From Desmonostoc vinosum HA7617-LM4 (GTDB lineage: Bacteria > Cyanobacteriota > Cyanobacteriia > Cyanobacteriales > Nostocaceae), in assembly GCA_019359515.1 (NCBI GenBank), contig JAHHHC010000030.1, positions 1 to 64,000 of the forward strand: a stretch of DNA of 64,000 nucleotides, given 5' to 3'. Both the position numbers and the translations under genes were made by a program. Under the pieces are notes generated by a model, which saw only the letters and a list, made by a program, of their open reading frames with translations, was not told the origin of the DNA and searched no databases. Position 1 is the stretch's first letter. Each line of letters opens with the position of its first letter. Shown piece after piece: positions 16,928 to 26,217 of the stretch.

Positions 16928-19636
16928 ATGGATTTAATTCTTTGCCACACAACAGCTGATTTTGACGCATTAGGGGCGGCGGTAGGACTAACTTGCCTGC
17001 TACCGGGGAGCAAAATTGTGCTGAGTGGTGGTTCTCACCCACCTGTGAGGGATTTTTTGGCATTGCATCGGGATGAATACCCGCTAATTGAGCGGCGTTC
17101 GGTTAATCCTGAGAAAATTCGCTCTCTAACTGTGGTGGATACACAAAACCGCGATCGCTTGGGTAAGGCTGCGGAGTGGTTAGATTTACCACACTTAAAA
17201 GAGATTGTTATTTATGACCATCACTTAGGACAAGAACCTAGTATTGCGGTGACGCAATCGTATATTTCTGCTGTGGGAGCGACCACAACATTAATTGTGG
17301 AACAATTGCAACAGCGGCAAATCTCTCTAACTCCTGCCCAAGCAACGGTGATGGCTTTGGGTATCCATGTTGATACTGGTTCGTTGACGTTTGAGCAAGC
17401 TACACCAAGAGATGCTTTAGCTTTGGCTTGGTTGATGCAGCAAGGTGCTAGTTTAAAGGTAATTTCCACCTATTGCGATCCTGGCTTATCTGTGCAATTG
17501 CAGCAGTTATTGACTCAAGCGCTAGAAAATTTAGCATACGTTGACCTGCGTGGATATACGATCGCTTCGGTGACGTTAAAAACTGAAGGATTTGTGCCAG
17601 GTTTATCGAGTCTGGCTTCAGAACTTGTGGAGTTAACCGAAATAGATGCTTTGCTGTTAGCCAACGAATATCCGTTAGGGGAAGGTGATTCACGCTTAAC
17701 AGTGATTGGGCGATCGCAAATTCCCCAGACAAACCTCAATATATTATTCCAAAATTTCGGTGGTGGCGGTCATTCCCAAGCAGCATCTTTGAATTTGCGT
17801 CAAGTAGACTCACAAGCAATACTGCAACAACTTCTCGATGGCATTAAAGCTCAAATTCCTCATCCCCCCACAGCCAGAGATTTAATGTCTTCTCCTGTCC
17901 GCACCATTCGCCCTGACACCACAATTACGGAAGCCCAGCGTATTTTATTACGCTATGGACACTCTGGTTTATCTGTAGTTGATTCCCAAGCACAATTGGT
18001 AGGTATTATTTCCCGACGGGATATTGATATTGCCTTACATCACGGGTTTAGTCATGCACCAGTCAAGGGTTATATGACAACCAACCTCAAAACTATCACC
18101 CCAGATACCACACTGCCAGAAATTGAGGCGTTAATGGTGACATATGATATCGGACGCCTACCAGTGCTGGAGAATGAGCAGTTAGTCGGCATCGTTACCC
18201 GTACCGATGTGCTACGCGAATTACATCAAGCAGACACAGGCACAGGGCAAGGTGGGAACGCGGGGACAACATTACTCTCCGCGTCCCCACGTCCCCGTGT
18301 CCCCGTGTCCTCTGCTCTTGCTCCTCAATTGTGGCAATTGCTCACCATAGCATCGCAAGAGGCAGAAAAACGGGGTTGGCACCTTTATCTTGTGGGGGGG
18401 GCAGTGCGAGACGTGCTGTTAGCTGAAGCAACAACGGGCACATTGCTGATTAAAGATATTGACCTTGTAGTGGATGGTTTTCACAAAACAGCCGCTGTTG
18501 GCGCTGGTGTTGAATTAGCCAAAGTACTTCAGCAAATTTACTTAGGTGCGCGTTTAGAAATCCATGGGGCTTTTCAAACTGCTGCCTTGCTATGGCATAA
18601 AGATTCAGAATTAGATTCCTTATGGATAGATATTGCCACCGCTAGGACAGAATTTTACCCTTACCCCGCCGCTAATCCAGAAGTTGAGGCGAGTTCGATT
18701 CGTCAAGATTTGTATCGTCGGGATTTCACCATCAACGCCATGGCACTGCGACTTACATCCCCCCGTGCTGGAGATTTACTTGATTTCTTTGGTGGTTTAG
18801 TAGATTTACAAGCTAAGCAAATTCGAGTTTTACACGCCAATAGCTTTATTGAAGACCCAACTCGCATTTATCGCGGTGTGCGCTTTGCCGTGCGCTTGGG
18901 ATTTGATATTGAACCGCAGACAGAAGAGTATATCCGTTATGCTATCAATAGTGGTGTTTACGATCGCACTGCTCAAGAGAATAGCAAAACTCCAGCTCTC
19001 CAAACTCGACTCAAAACAGAATTAAAGCATATCCTAGAAGCCCCTTACTGGAAATCGGCTTTACAGCTACTCGACAATCTAGGAGCGTTACAGTGCATTC
19101 ATCCTACCCTCAAACTAGATGCAGAACTTCTACGACAACTACGTTTGCTAGAACGCTGTTTAGGGCGATTTGACAGTCAACAAACCTTAATTCACTGGCA
19201 AATGCGCCTAGAAGTATTAATTGCTCATTTAATACCAGAACATCAAGGGAAAGTAGCAAAAAATCTACAACTACAAGAGGAAAGCATCGCTAGGTTGAAG
19301 AATTTATCTCAAGCAGAAACTGAGGTGATGGCTTCATTACCTAATTTGCAACATCCCAGTCAAATTGTACATTTACTGCGACAGTATGACTTACCAATGC
19401 TGATTTTAATTGCTTTGCGAAGTCCGCGAGTAATCAGGCAACAAATTTGGCAATATCTCACAGTTTGGCATCATATACAGCCACTTTTGAACGGCAATGA
19501 TTTAAGGAGACTAGGTTATCAGCCAGGGCCACAGTATCGACAAATATTAGATGATTTACTCGCCGCGACTCTTGATAGAGTGATTACAGATCAGCTTGAA
19601 GCCAAAGAATTTTTAGCACAAAACTATCCTACATAA
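16928..19636 (+). CDS. DHH - CBS - CBS - tRNA nucleotidyltransferase/poly(A) polymerase fusion
   Basis: 902 residues. Numbering from a TTG at 16922: DHH phosphoesterase (motifs [17 protein letters not shown] at 98-101, HVDTGS) with a DHHA1 end [10 protein letters not shown] (about 280-289); two CBS domains (about 318-435); and the class II nucleotidyltransferase head and neck with LVGGAVRD (490-497), the metal-binding DID (512-514), [11 protein letters not shown] and RIYRGVRFA. This fusion is known in cyanobacteria as a CCA-adding/poly(A)-polymerase-type enzyme, with the CBS pair as a likely nucleotide sensor. ATG 16928 is preferred ([13 protein letters not shown]). Residues about 437-465, between CBS and head, are encoded by a GC-rich repeat (18231-18315). 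Confidence 0.88.
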   Translation: MDLILCHTTADFDALGAAVGLTCLLPGSKIVLSGGSHPPVRDFLALHRDEYPLIERRSVNPEKIRSLTVVDTQNRDRLGKAAEWLDLPHLKEIVIYDHHLGQEPSIAVTQSYISAVGATTTLIVEQLQQRQISLTPAQATVMALGIHVDTGSLTFEQATPRDALALAWLMQQGASLKVISTYCDPGLSVQLQQLLTQALENLAYVDLRGYTIASVTLKTEGFVPGLSSLASELVELTEIDALLLANEYPLGEGDSRLTVIGRSQIPQTNLNILFQNFGGGGHSQAASLNLRQVDSQAILQQLLDGIKAQIPHPPTARDLMSSPVRTIRPDTTITEAQRILLRYGHSGLSVVDSQAQLVGIISRRDIDIALHHGFSHAPVKGYMTTNLKTITPDTTLPEIEALMVTYDIGRLPVLENEQLVGIVTRTDVLRELHQADTGTGQGGNAGTTLLSASPRPRVPVSSALAPQLWQLLTIASQEAEKRGWHLYLVGGAVRDVLLAEATTGTLLIKDIDLVVDGFHKTAAVGAGVELAKVLQQIYLGARLEIHGAFQTAALLWHKDSELDSLWIDIATARTEFYPYPAANPEVEASSIRQDLYRRDFTINAMALRLTSPRAGDLLDFFGGLVDLQAKQIRVLHANSFIEDPTRIYRGVRFAVRLGFDIEPQTEEYIRYAINSGVYDRTAQENSKTPALQTRLKTELKHILEAPYWKSALQLLDNLGALQCIHPTLKLDAELLRQLRLLERCLGRFDSQQTLIHWQMRLEVLIAHLIPEHQGKVAKNLQLQEESIARLKNLSQAETEVMASLPNLQHPSQIVHLLRQYDLPMLILIALRSPRVIRQQIWQYLTVWHHIQPLLNGNDLRRLGYQPGPQYRQILDDLLAATLDRVITDQLEAKEFLAQNYPT
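18231..18315. repeat. GC-rich repeat inside the nucleotidyltransferase fusion gene
   Basis: In-frame sequence built from GCGGGGACA and CCGCGTCCCC/CCCCGTGTCCC units, the same family as intergenic arrays at 15570-15600, 15780-15815 and 59660-59755. It encodes a linker ending in [12 protein letters not shown], between the CBS pair and the catalytic head. Confidence 0.85.
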
Positions 19637-19719
19637 AATCTCTACGTACCTTTGCGCTAAACTCCGCGTTCTTTGCGTTGAAAAAAGTTAGTATTTGAGG
19701 CAACTTTACTAACCACAAA

Positions 19720-21933
19720 TCACACAATCGCTAAAGCACCCAGATTACCGCTGTAACCAGTAATCTCAATGATGGCGTCAGTAGCAGCATTAAATCCGTT
19801 GGTGGCATCATTAATTACTAGGAAAGTCCGATCATTTAAATCAAAAAAGGTGAATGTTGCAGCTTGATTAGCAATAAAACTAGTACTATCCAACAAAAGT
19901 TGAATTCTCGCCTCAGTTAGCAGATTAATTTGACCAAATTGTTGCAAGTTAAGGGTATTTACCGCCTTGGGTGCATCAATCTTATCTACATGAACGTCTA
20001 AGTCTTTAATCACATCAAAATTCGCCAGCAACGAATCACTCAAAGACTCAAACACAAAAGTATCACGACGATTGCCACCAGTGAGGATATCTCCACCTGC
20101 ACCACCAATTAAGGTATCACGACCGTTGCCACCAAATAGTTGGTCATTGCCATCAAAGCCTGAGAGTTGGTCATTACCATTGCCACCAAATAGTTGGTCA
20201 TAACCATCAAATCCTACCAGTTCATCATTCCCGTTACCACCATAAATGATGTCGTTACCACCTAACCCCAACAGTTCATCGTTACCATCTTTGCCGTAAA
20301 TTGTATCGTTACCTGCATCGCCAATTAACTCATCGTCATCATTGCTACCATCCAGGAGCAAACCATCTACTGACTCTTCATCAGTAGTTTTCCATAAAAG
20401 TTGACCACTGCGGTTATAGATATAGCTCACAAGGGTATCGGTCTCGCTGTCACCATTGCTGTCAATTTCTTCAGAAATGAGTTGACCGTCAGTGTTGTAG
20501 TTGTAAGTGGTGACTGTATCGATGATGCCGTCGTTGTTTGTGTCAGAATTCTTGATTGTCAACTTCCCATTGGGATCGTAACTGTAAGTGCTAAGTATAT
20601 CTACGGTACCATCATTGTTATTGTCAGCCTGCTCAGCTATGAGTTTACCTTCAGTATCATAGCTGTAAGTAGTAAGTACATCTACTGTACCGTCATTATT
20701 ATTGTCAACCTGCTCAGATATCAGCTGACCTTCAGCATTATAGTTGTAAAACTTGAATGTGTCAGGCACACCGTCGCCGTCAGTATCAAAGCTGGCACTT
20801 GTAGGCCCATAGGCATAAAAATTTACCTCATCCGGCTTACCGTCACCATTGTTATCAAGGCTTTCAGATATGATATTACCCTTATCATCATAAGTGTAAG
20901 TATATGTTCTGAAGGAATCAGAATCATTGAACTCACCATCGCCATTCTCATCTAAGCTTTGCGATATTAAATCCCCTCTGATGTTGTAAGTGTTGGTGCT
21001 GAACCCATAAGGTTTACCATCCATATCATAGAAGTTACTAGTCGCAGATATAAGGTTGCCAAAAGTATCGTAAGTGTAATTATAATTAGTGTAAGGAGAA
21101 ATAAAACCATTAAAGGTATCAGTGAAAGTTACAGTTACTGGGTTGCTATCGGCATTATAGGTATAAGTGGTGGCAATAATAAATTGAGGAACACCGGCAC
21201 CAAATAAATCGGTTCCTTCATTGATAGATGTCAGTTTACCGTCGACATCGTAGGTATAATCGATAGTGATTGTAGCTTCATAATTAGGGCGATAGAGGAT
21301 ACCTGAAGCTTGACGTATAACTTTTGTCAGTTTGCCACTGGCATCGTAAATATATGTACTGGAAACAGGATTATCATATCCTCCGCTAAAATCATTAATG
21401 AATGTAGATATAAGCTTACCGCTAGCGTTGTAAGTAGCCTCATAAATTCTGTAACCAGATTCGGCAATCAATCTACTGTTAGCGTCATAGGCATAGGTTG
21501 CAACATTATAAGGTATGCTGCCCTCATAGCTTTGGTCTATGGAGATCAAGTTGCCCTTAGAATCATAAGTATAGAAGTAGCTCAGCCCATCATAAGTTGT
21601 GCTTCTAAATGTCAAGTTACTATTGGCATCGTAGGTATAGGTCGAAACTTCCTCAGGTATACCATCGTTATCAGAATCTCTAGTTTCTGATGTTAGGTTG
21701 TTATTGGCATCGTATGTATAGGTAATGGCATTATTTACTGATGTGCGGTTGCCTTTGTTGTCGTAGGTGTAGAAGGTGGTACTCTCAGGCTTGCCGTTAT
21801 TGTCATTGTCAGTTTTTTGGGATATGAGGTTATAGGTAATAACCGACTCTGCGATGCCATCGTTATTGTTGTCAATCCTCTCAAAGGCGAGGCTACCGTT
21901 GGCATTGTAAGTATAAGTTGTTGTTGAGGTCAT
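19720..21933 (-). CDS. Secreted YD-repeat / RTX calcium-binding protein (copy 1)
   Basis: About 737 residues. The first 530 or so are repeats of roughly 25-30 residues with the pattern TYTYDxxGNLxS followed by a DxNxDGxxD loop, combining an RHS/YD-like beta repeat with an EF-hand/dockerin-like calcium loop. A block of RTX nonapeptides follows (GGNGNDQL type, about 545-625), then a C-terminal domain ending SGNLGALAIV. No N-terminal signal peptide is present, which fits type I secretion through the C-terminus. The open frame starts at 21957, but the paralogue at 22282 aligns from MTST, giving start 21933. Its upstream region is interrupted by a MITE. Confidence 0.85.
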   Translation of the reverse strand: MTSTTTYTYNANGSLAFERIDNNNDGIAESVITYNLISQKTDNDNNGKPESTTFYTYDNKGNRTSVNNAITYTYDANNNLTSETRDSDNDGIPEEVSTYTYDANSNLTFRSTTYDGLSYFYTYDSKGNLISIDQSYEGSIPYNVATYAYDANSRLIAESGYRIYEATYNASGKLISTFINDFSGGYDNPVSSTYIYDASGKLTKVIRQASGILYRPNYEATITIDYTYDVDGKLTSINEGTDLFGAGVPQFIIATTYTYNADSNPVTVTFTDTFNGFISPYTNYNYTYDTFGNLISATSNFYDMDGKPYGFSTNTYNIRGDLISQSLDENGDGEFNDSDSFRTYTYTYDDKGNIISESLDNNGDGKPDEVNFYAYGPTSASFDTDGDGVPDTFKFYNYNAEGQLISEQVDNNNDGTVDVLTTYSYDTEGKLIAEQADNNNDGTVDILSTYSYDPNGKLTIKNSDTNNDGIIDTVTTYNYNTDGQLISEEIDSNGDSETDTLVSYIYNRSGQLLWKTTDEESVDGLLLDGSNDDDELIGDAGNDTIYGKDGNDELLGLGGNDIIYGGNGNDELVGFDGYDQLFGGNGNDQLSGFDGNDQLFGGNGRDTLIGGAGGDILTGGNRRDTFVFESLSDSLLANFDVIKDLDVHVDKIDAPKAVNTLNLQQFGQINLLTEARIQLLLDSTSFIANQAATFTFFDLNDRTFLVINDATNGFNAATDAIIEITGYSGNLGALAIV

Positions 21934-21967
21934 AAATTTATTTATACGTAAGAACACATTGATTATA

Positions 21968-22131
21968 CTTCTTGCAAAAATACTTGAACCGTCAGAGACT
22001 CAAGTCTCTGCCTAATAGCAAAAGTCCGTTGAAACGGACTAAAAATACTGTTATTAGTCGGTTTCAACCGACTTGAGTTATCAGCCAGAAAATTTATTTC
22101 CTGGCGAGTATCCGACTTTTGCCAGAGGTCT
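21968..22131. mobile_element. MITE copy 1 (about 164 bp) in the leader of the RTX gene
   Basis: A 164-bp element nearly identical to the inverted copy at 50282-50448. Its ends are imperfect terminal inverted repeats (CTTCTTGCAAAA / rc AGACCTCTGGCAAAA). It contains three internal hairpins (AGAGACTCAAGTCTCT, AGTCCGTTGAAACGGACT, AGTCGGTTTCAACCGACT). It is flanked by ATTATA on both sides (21962-21967 and 22132-22137), consistent with a target duplication that includes TA. Comparison with the paralogue leader at 24784 shows the uninterrupted state. The open frame across it is not considered a gene. Confidence 0.8.
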
Positions 22132-22137
22132 ATTATA

Positions 22138-22281
22138 TTGGATGCTGAGTTAAGCAATAATTTAAGTAATTATACTTGATAATAGCGAATTACTGATGCT
22201 TGGAGAGGGCGATCGCTATTTTGTGAGTAATTGTAAATTTTTTGACTAAGGTAGGCGTTTCGCCTACCCTACTCACTCAAA
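22138..22281. promoter_or_regulatory. Distal part of the conserved leader of RTX copy 1
   Basis: Continues the leader shared with copy 2 (TGCTGAGTTAAG ... AATTTAAGTAATT ... ATAGCGA ... GCGATCGCTATTTTGTGA) beyond the MITE. It lies between the two RTX genes, so it is also the region downstream of copy 2. Confidence 0.55.
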
Positions 22282-24783
22282 TTAAACAATTGCTAATGCA
22301 CCTAAATTACCGCTGTAACCAGTAATCTCAACGATGGCGTCAGTTGCCGCACTAAATCCATTGGTAGCATCATTAATTACCAAGAATGTTCGCAGACTTT
22401 CATCATCTCTACCAGGAATATTCGTACCCAAGCCGAAGGTTGCCGCTTGATTAGCAACAAAACTACTACTATCCAGCAAAAGTTGAATTCTGGACTCAGT
22501 TAATACATTAATTTGACCAAATTGTTCCAGATTACGAGCATTTACAGCCTTGGGTGCATCAATTTTATCTACATAAATGTTTAAGTCTTTAATCACATCA
22601 AAATTCGCCAGCAACGAATCACTCAAAGACTCAAACACAAACGTATCACGCAGATTACCACCAGTTAAGATATCGCCACCCGCGCCACCAATTAAGGTAT
22701 CACGACCGTTGCCACCAAATAGTTGGTCATTGCCGTCAAAGCCTGAAAGCTGGTCATCACCATTGCCACCAAATAGTTGGTCATAACCATCAAATCCTAC
22801 CAGTTCATCGTTGCCTTTACCACCATAAATGATGTCATTACCACCCAATCCCAACAGTTCATCGTTGCCATCTTGACCATAAATTGTGTCATTGCCAGCA
22901 TCACCAATTAACTCATCATTACCCTTACCACCGTTGAGGGTTAAATTTTCGGCTGGGTCATTGTTAATCGTTTTGGATAAAAGCTTACCATTGCGTTCAT
23001 AGATGTAGCTGACGAGTGTATCTGTGACGCTATCATTATTGTTGTCAATTTCTTGGGATATCAATTTACCATCGGCATCATAGTTGTAAGTGGTGGTTTC
23101 ATCTATAATGCCGTCGGTGTTATTGTCAAAGTTCTTGGTTGTGAGTTTGCCTGTTGCGTTGTAACTGTAAGTGGTGAGTGCATCGGTGACGCCATCATTA
23201 TTGTTATCGAGTTGTTCAGACACCAGCTTACCATTAGGATTGTAACTATAAGTGGTTGCTGCATCGATGATGCCGTCGTTGCCAATATCAACTTTCTTGG
23301 TTATCAGTTTGCCGTCGCTATCATAGCTGTAAGTGACAAGTTCATCAGTTAAATCATCGTCATCACTGTCAGTCTGCTCAGATATCAGCTTACCTTTAGG
23401 ATCGTAGTTGTAAGTGGTGAATGCGTCGGCTTGACCGTCACCGTCTGTGTCAACGCTATTGGATGTCTGTCCATAAATTTTGACGCTATCAATTTTGCCA
23501 TCACCATTGCTATCAGCGCTTTGGGATATTAGCTTGCCTTCGGTATCGTAGGTAGAGGTATAAATTAAAGTCGAGTCAATTGTGCCATCGGCATTTTCGT
23601 CTCTAGTTGCAGATGTCAGGTTGCCATAGACATCGTAGGTATAAGTATAAGTAAAATCAGCTACAGATGCATCATCTTGATTATAGCTGTTGGATATTAA
23701 GTTGCCTTTAGCATCGTATGTATAGATTTGAACTACTTCAGGCGTACCGTCATCATTTTTGTCTGTAGTTGCAGATATCAGTTTGCCATAGCTGTCGTAG
23801 GTTGAAATGGTGAGATATTGAAGATTGAATACTTCATTTTCGTAGTCATACTCATAGCGGCTGTAGCTTTTGGATGTTCTGTTACCTTCACTATCGTAAG
23901 TATATTGTGTAATGTCCCTAATGAAATTATTTTCAAAGCGTTCAGATGTCAGGTTGCCTTCAGCATCGTAAGTATAAGTTCTGATATCGGTAGATTCGGT
24001 TTCAATATCATAAATAGATTTAGAATTTATCGATACTAGATTGCCTTCACCATCGTAGCTATATGTAGTATTGGTTTTTATCCTACCTCTTTCAGTTTCT
24101 TGATAACCTTCGACTTCTATGAGTCTGCCTTTGATATCATAGGTATTTTTTGCCAGGGAAAAACCCTTATTTTCAACTTGCACCACGCTACCGTCATCAT
24201 TGTAAGTAGTAGTGGTGACACCATAGCTTTTCTCAGAGATGACTCTACTGTTGGCATCGTAAGTATATTCATCACCAAATTCATCTGGTATACCGTCTGC
24301 ATCGCTGTCAGAACTAAATGTTATGTAATTGCCTTTAGCATCATAGATAAAAGTGGTGAACGACTCTAACTTTAAGTTTGAGTCGTAATTTTTAGCTGAT
24401 GTCAGATTGCCGTTGTCATCATAAGTATAAATGCTGCCAGACTCAGGCTTACCATCGCCATTGTCATCAAAGCTTCTGGATGTGAAATTGCCTGCGGCAT
24501 CATAGGTATTAAGATTAATCTTTTTGGAGGGGTCGATGCCTCTATTATCAGTAATTTCTGATAGGACTTTGCCTTGGGAGTTATAAGTATAGCTTGTAAC
24601 TTGTTCTGCGTTGCCGTCGCCGTCAAAGTCATAGGTGTCGGATATTAGATCATAGGTGATGACTGACTCTGCTACGCCATCGCCATTATTATCAATCCTC
24701 TCAGTGATGAGTTTATTTTCGGTAATCTCATTAAACAAGGAGTTGACTTTAGTATTGTAGGTATAAGTGACTGTTGAGGTCAT
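22282..24783 (-). CDS. Secreted YD-repeat / RTX calcium-binding protein (copy 2)
   Basis: 833 residues, a tandem paralogue of the 19720 gene with the same order: about 20 YD-like repeats each carrying a DxNxDGxxD loop, RTX nonapeptides (about 625-715), and the same C-terminal domain ending SGNLGALAIV. RTX repeats bind calcium and fold outside the cell after type I export, so an extracellular or surface adhesin-like role is likely; no transporter is in the window. It has more repeats than copy 1 and an insertion in the C-terminal domain (IPGRDDES). The RTX and C-terminal parts are much more alike between the copies than the repeat parts. Confidence 0.85.
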   Translation of the reverse strand: MTSTVTYTYNTKVNSLFNEITENKLITERIDNNGDGVAESVITYDLISDTYDFDGDGNAEQVTSYTYNSQGKVLSEITDNRGIDPSKKINLNTYDAAGNFTSRSFDDNGDGKPESGSIYTYDDNGNLTSAKNYDSNLKLESFTTFIYDAKGNYITFSSDSDADGIPDEFGDEYTYDANSRVISEKSYGVTTTTYNDDGSVVQVENKGFSLAKNTYDIKGRLIEVEGYQETERGRIKTNTTYSYDGEGNLVSINSKSIYDIETESTDIRTYTYDAEGNLTSERFENNFIRDITQYTYDSEGNRTSKSYSRYEYDYENEVFNLQYLTISTYDSYGKLISATTDKNDDGTPEVVQIYTYDAKGNLISNSYNQDDASVADFTYTYTYDVYGNLTSATRDENADGTIDSTLIYTSTYDTEGKLISQSADSNGDGKIDSVKIYGQTSNSVDTDGDGQADAFTTYNYDPKGKLISEQTDSDDDDLTDELVTYSYDSDGKLITKKVDIGNDGIIDAATTYSYNPNGKLVSEQLDNNNDGVTDALTTYSYNATGKLTTKNFDNNTDGIIDETTTYNYDADGKLISQEIDNNNDSVTDTLVSYIYERNGKLLSKTINNDPAENLTLNGGKGNDELIGDAGNDTIYGQDGNDELLGLGGNDIIYGGKGNDELVGFDGYDQLFGGNGDDQLSGFDGNDQLFGGNGRDTLIGGAGGDILTGGNLRDTFVFESLSDSLLANFDVIKDLNIYVDKIDAPKAVNARNLEQFGQINVLTESRIQLLLDSSSFVANQAATFGLGTNIPGRDDESLRTFLVINDATNGFSAATDAIVEITGYSGNLGALAIV

Positions 24784-24930
24784 AAATTTATTTACATGTA
24801 GGAATATACTGATTATACTATGTGCTGAGTTAAGGACAGATTAAGTAATTGCACTCAACAATAGCGATCGCCTCCTTCAAATATATGAAACTTGCTTACA
24901 TAATGGCGATCGCTATTTTGTAACTGATTA
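24784..24930 (-). promoter_or_regulatory. Conserved leader of RTX copy 2
   Basis: The sequence directly before the ATG (minus strand) is shared with the leader of copy 1 and with an orphan copy at 24978-25075: AATAAATTTATTTACA...GAATATACTGAT...TGAGTT...AATAGCGATCGCC. The similarity reaches well over 100 bases, so it was duplicated with the genes and probably holds their promoter. Confidence 0.6.
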
Positions 24931-24935
24931 GTCGT

Positions 24936-24975
24936 CAACCGCCCCACCCACAAGGGGATGGGGTGTTACGCGCGA
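24936..24975. mobile_element. Possible IS200/IS605-type end remnant
   Basis: A hairpin-forming stretch, CGCCCCACCC ACAA GGGGATGGGG, with GTCAAC before it and TTACG after it, resembles right-end hairpins of cyanobacterial IS200/IS605 elements. It sits exactly where the third RTX leader loses its gene. There is no transposase. Confidence 0.3.
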
Positions 24976-24977
24976 TC

Positions 24978-25075
24978 AATAAATTTATTTACACGCAAGA
25001 ATATACTGATGGTACTGTGTGTTCAGTTTAAATAATAACTTAATTAAATATACTTTAGAATAGCGATCGCCACCT
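24978..25075 (-). pseudogene. Orphan third RTX leader without its gene
   Basis: About 100 bases that match the leaders of the two RTX genes up to the base before the expected start codon, where the similarity stops and a hairpin sequence takes over. It is best read as the 5' remnant of a deleted third tandem copy. Confidence 0.55.
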
Positions 25076-25111
25076 TTGAACATTGACCAAATAAAGAGCG
25101 ATTGCAATACC

Positions 25112-25762
25112 TTATTCCCAATATGACCGCCAATCATCTTGGAAAAATTGCTGCAATTTTTTTAGATAAGAATATGTTTTAATTTTGACCATCCATAGGT
25201 TATTAATATCTTTACCTCCTTTACAAATAACACCTTCGGTGACATCATATTTACCTTCACGGACATCATGGATAAATTTACCAGTGAGCTTACCGCGATA
25301 AACAACCCGTGCAATGTTGAGGTGACTGAAATCTTGCAGAAATTGTTCAGCAGGAATAATACATTGATCAGTCTGCACGTCAAATAAAATTAATTGCTTT
25401 GGATCATCATTTTTATGCGTACCAGCAAATGAGTTAATGCCAAAAAATTCAGTAAATACAGTAATTTCTGGATACCGATAATTTTCATTTTCTCGAAATA
25501 CTATTTCTAGGGCACTAGCAAAATCTCTATTAAAAATTTTAGAGGCTGCTTCTAACCCTGGATGTGCAGCATTAAATTGTGCAATCCCCTGCTTATCCAA
25601 ATCAAAGCGATCGCGACGTGTACCAAAAGCATACCACCCCAGTTCCGACTCCCAAACCCAGTGGAGATTTGTACCATCATATTTCTCAAAAGCTATACAA
25701 CGCTCCCAAGGACAATTTTTGCTATCTGGGATTTTTGGATAAACAAGTTGCACTCGTGCCAT
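25112..25762 (-). CDS. Small RNA-ligase-like nucleotidyltransferase
   Basis: 216 residues with the covalent nucleotidyltransferase signature of ATP-dependent RNA ligases: motif I EKYDGTN with nucleotidyl-Lys27, motif III-like TEFFG (104-108), motif IV EGVICKG (176-182) and motif V MVKIK with Lys193 and Lys195. These enzymes seal RNA nicks by lysine and RNA adenylation. It is a bare catalytic domain without the C-terminal domain of T4 Rnl2, and no kinase, phosphatase or Hen1-like partner lies beside it. The physiological substrate is unknown. The ends of the protein appear complete. Confidence 0.8.
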   Translation of the reverse strand: MARVQLVYPKIPDSKNCPWERCIAFEKYDGTNLHWVWESELGWYAFGTRRDRFDLDKQGIAQFNAAHPGLEAASKIFNRDFASALEIVFRENENYRYPEITVFTEFFGINSFAGTHKNDDPKQLILFDVQTDQCIIPAEQFLQDFSHLNIARVVYRGKLTGKFIHDVREGKYDVTEGVICKGGKDINNLWMVKIKTYSYLKKLQQFFQDDWRSYWE

Positions 25763-26217
25763 TTTTATCTAAGTTTTGTTTGAGCATCTTTGTAAATTTT
25801 ATACTACAAAACACTACAAAAGCCGGGAGTAGGGGAAGAAGCATAGAACCGGGGGACTTAAACCCACGGAACTAGTTAACAATTTTTTCCATTTTTGCCA
25901 AATTTGGGATTAAAGACTGTCTGCTGTTGTGAAGAATTAAAACAGCTATAGATATAAAGACTTACTCATAATGATATCTTTAACTATCACGCTGTAAGTC
26001 CCTTACTGAATTCGGTACTCCGAATTGGTAGCGGCAGCTCAGGCAGAGGATGAAAAATTGACCTTTAAACAATATCAACCAGCAGGTTGATCAAAAATAG
26101 GGGTCGATAAAGAAATCCTCAATATCTTTGTCATGACAAGCGATAATTCAAAACTCTAAATAAGTTTAGTGTCTCTCTTTACCTGGGAAACTCAGCTAAA
26201 TGAAAAGGAGAACACAG
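25763..26217. other. Intergenic region upstream of pntA
   Basis: 455 bases. It contains one copy of the 38-bp dispersed repeat (25843-25880). Just before pntA is a strong ribosome binding site (AAAAGGAG, 26204-26210). No gene is seen; the pnt promoter must lie here. Confidence 0.5.
25843..25880. repeat. Dispersed repeat ATAGAACCGGGGGACTTAAA, copy A
   Basis: 38 bases starting ATAGAACCGGGGGACTTAAA, continuing with CCCACGGAACTnGTTAA. They match 53073-53110 at all but a few positions and match 39471-39490 in part on the opposite strand. Confidence 0.85.

Noticed and set aside
20401-20955. A 184-codon plus-strand frame within the RTX gene
   Set aside because: It is antisense to the repetitive RTX coding sequence, where periodic Asp/Asn codons remove stops on the other strand.
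21963-22157. Open frame across MITE copy 1, and the related one at 50238-50444
   Set aside because: Both follow the conserved MITE sequence and its hairpins. There is no start signal, and the shared peptide only reflects shared DNA.
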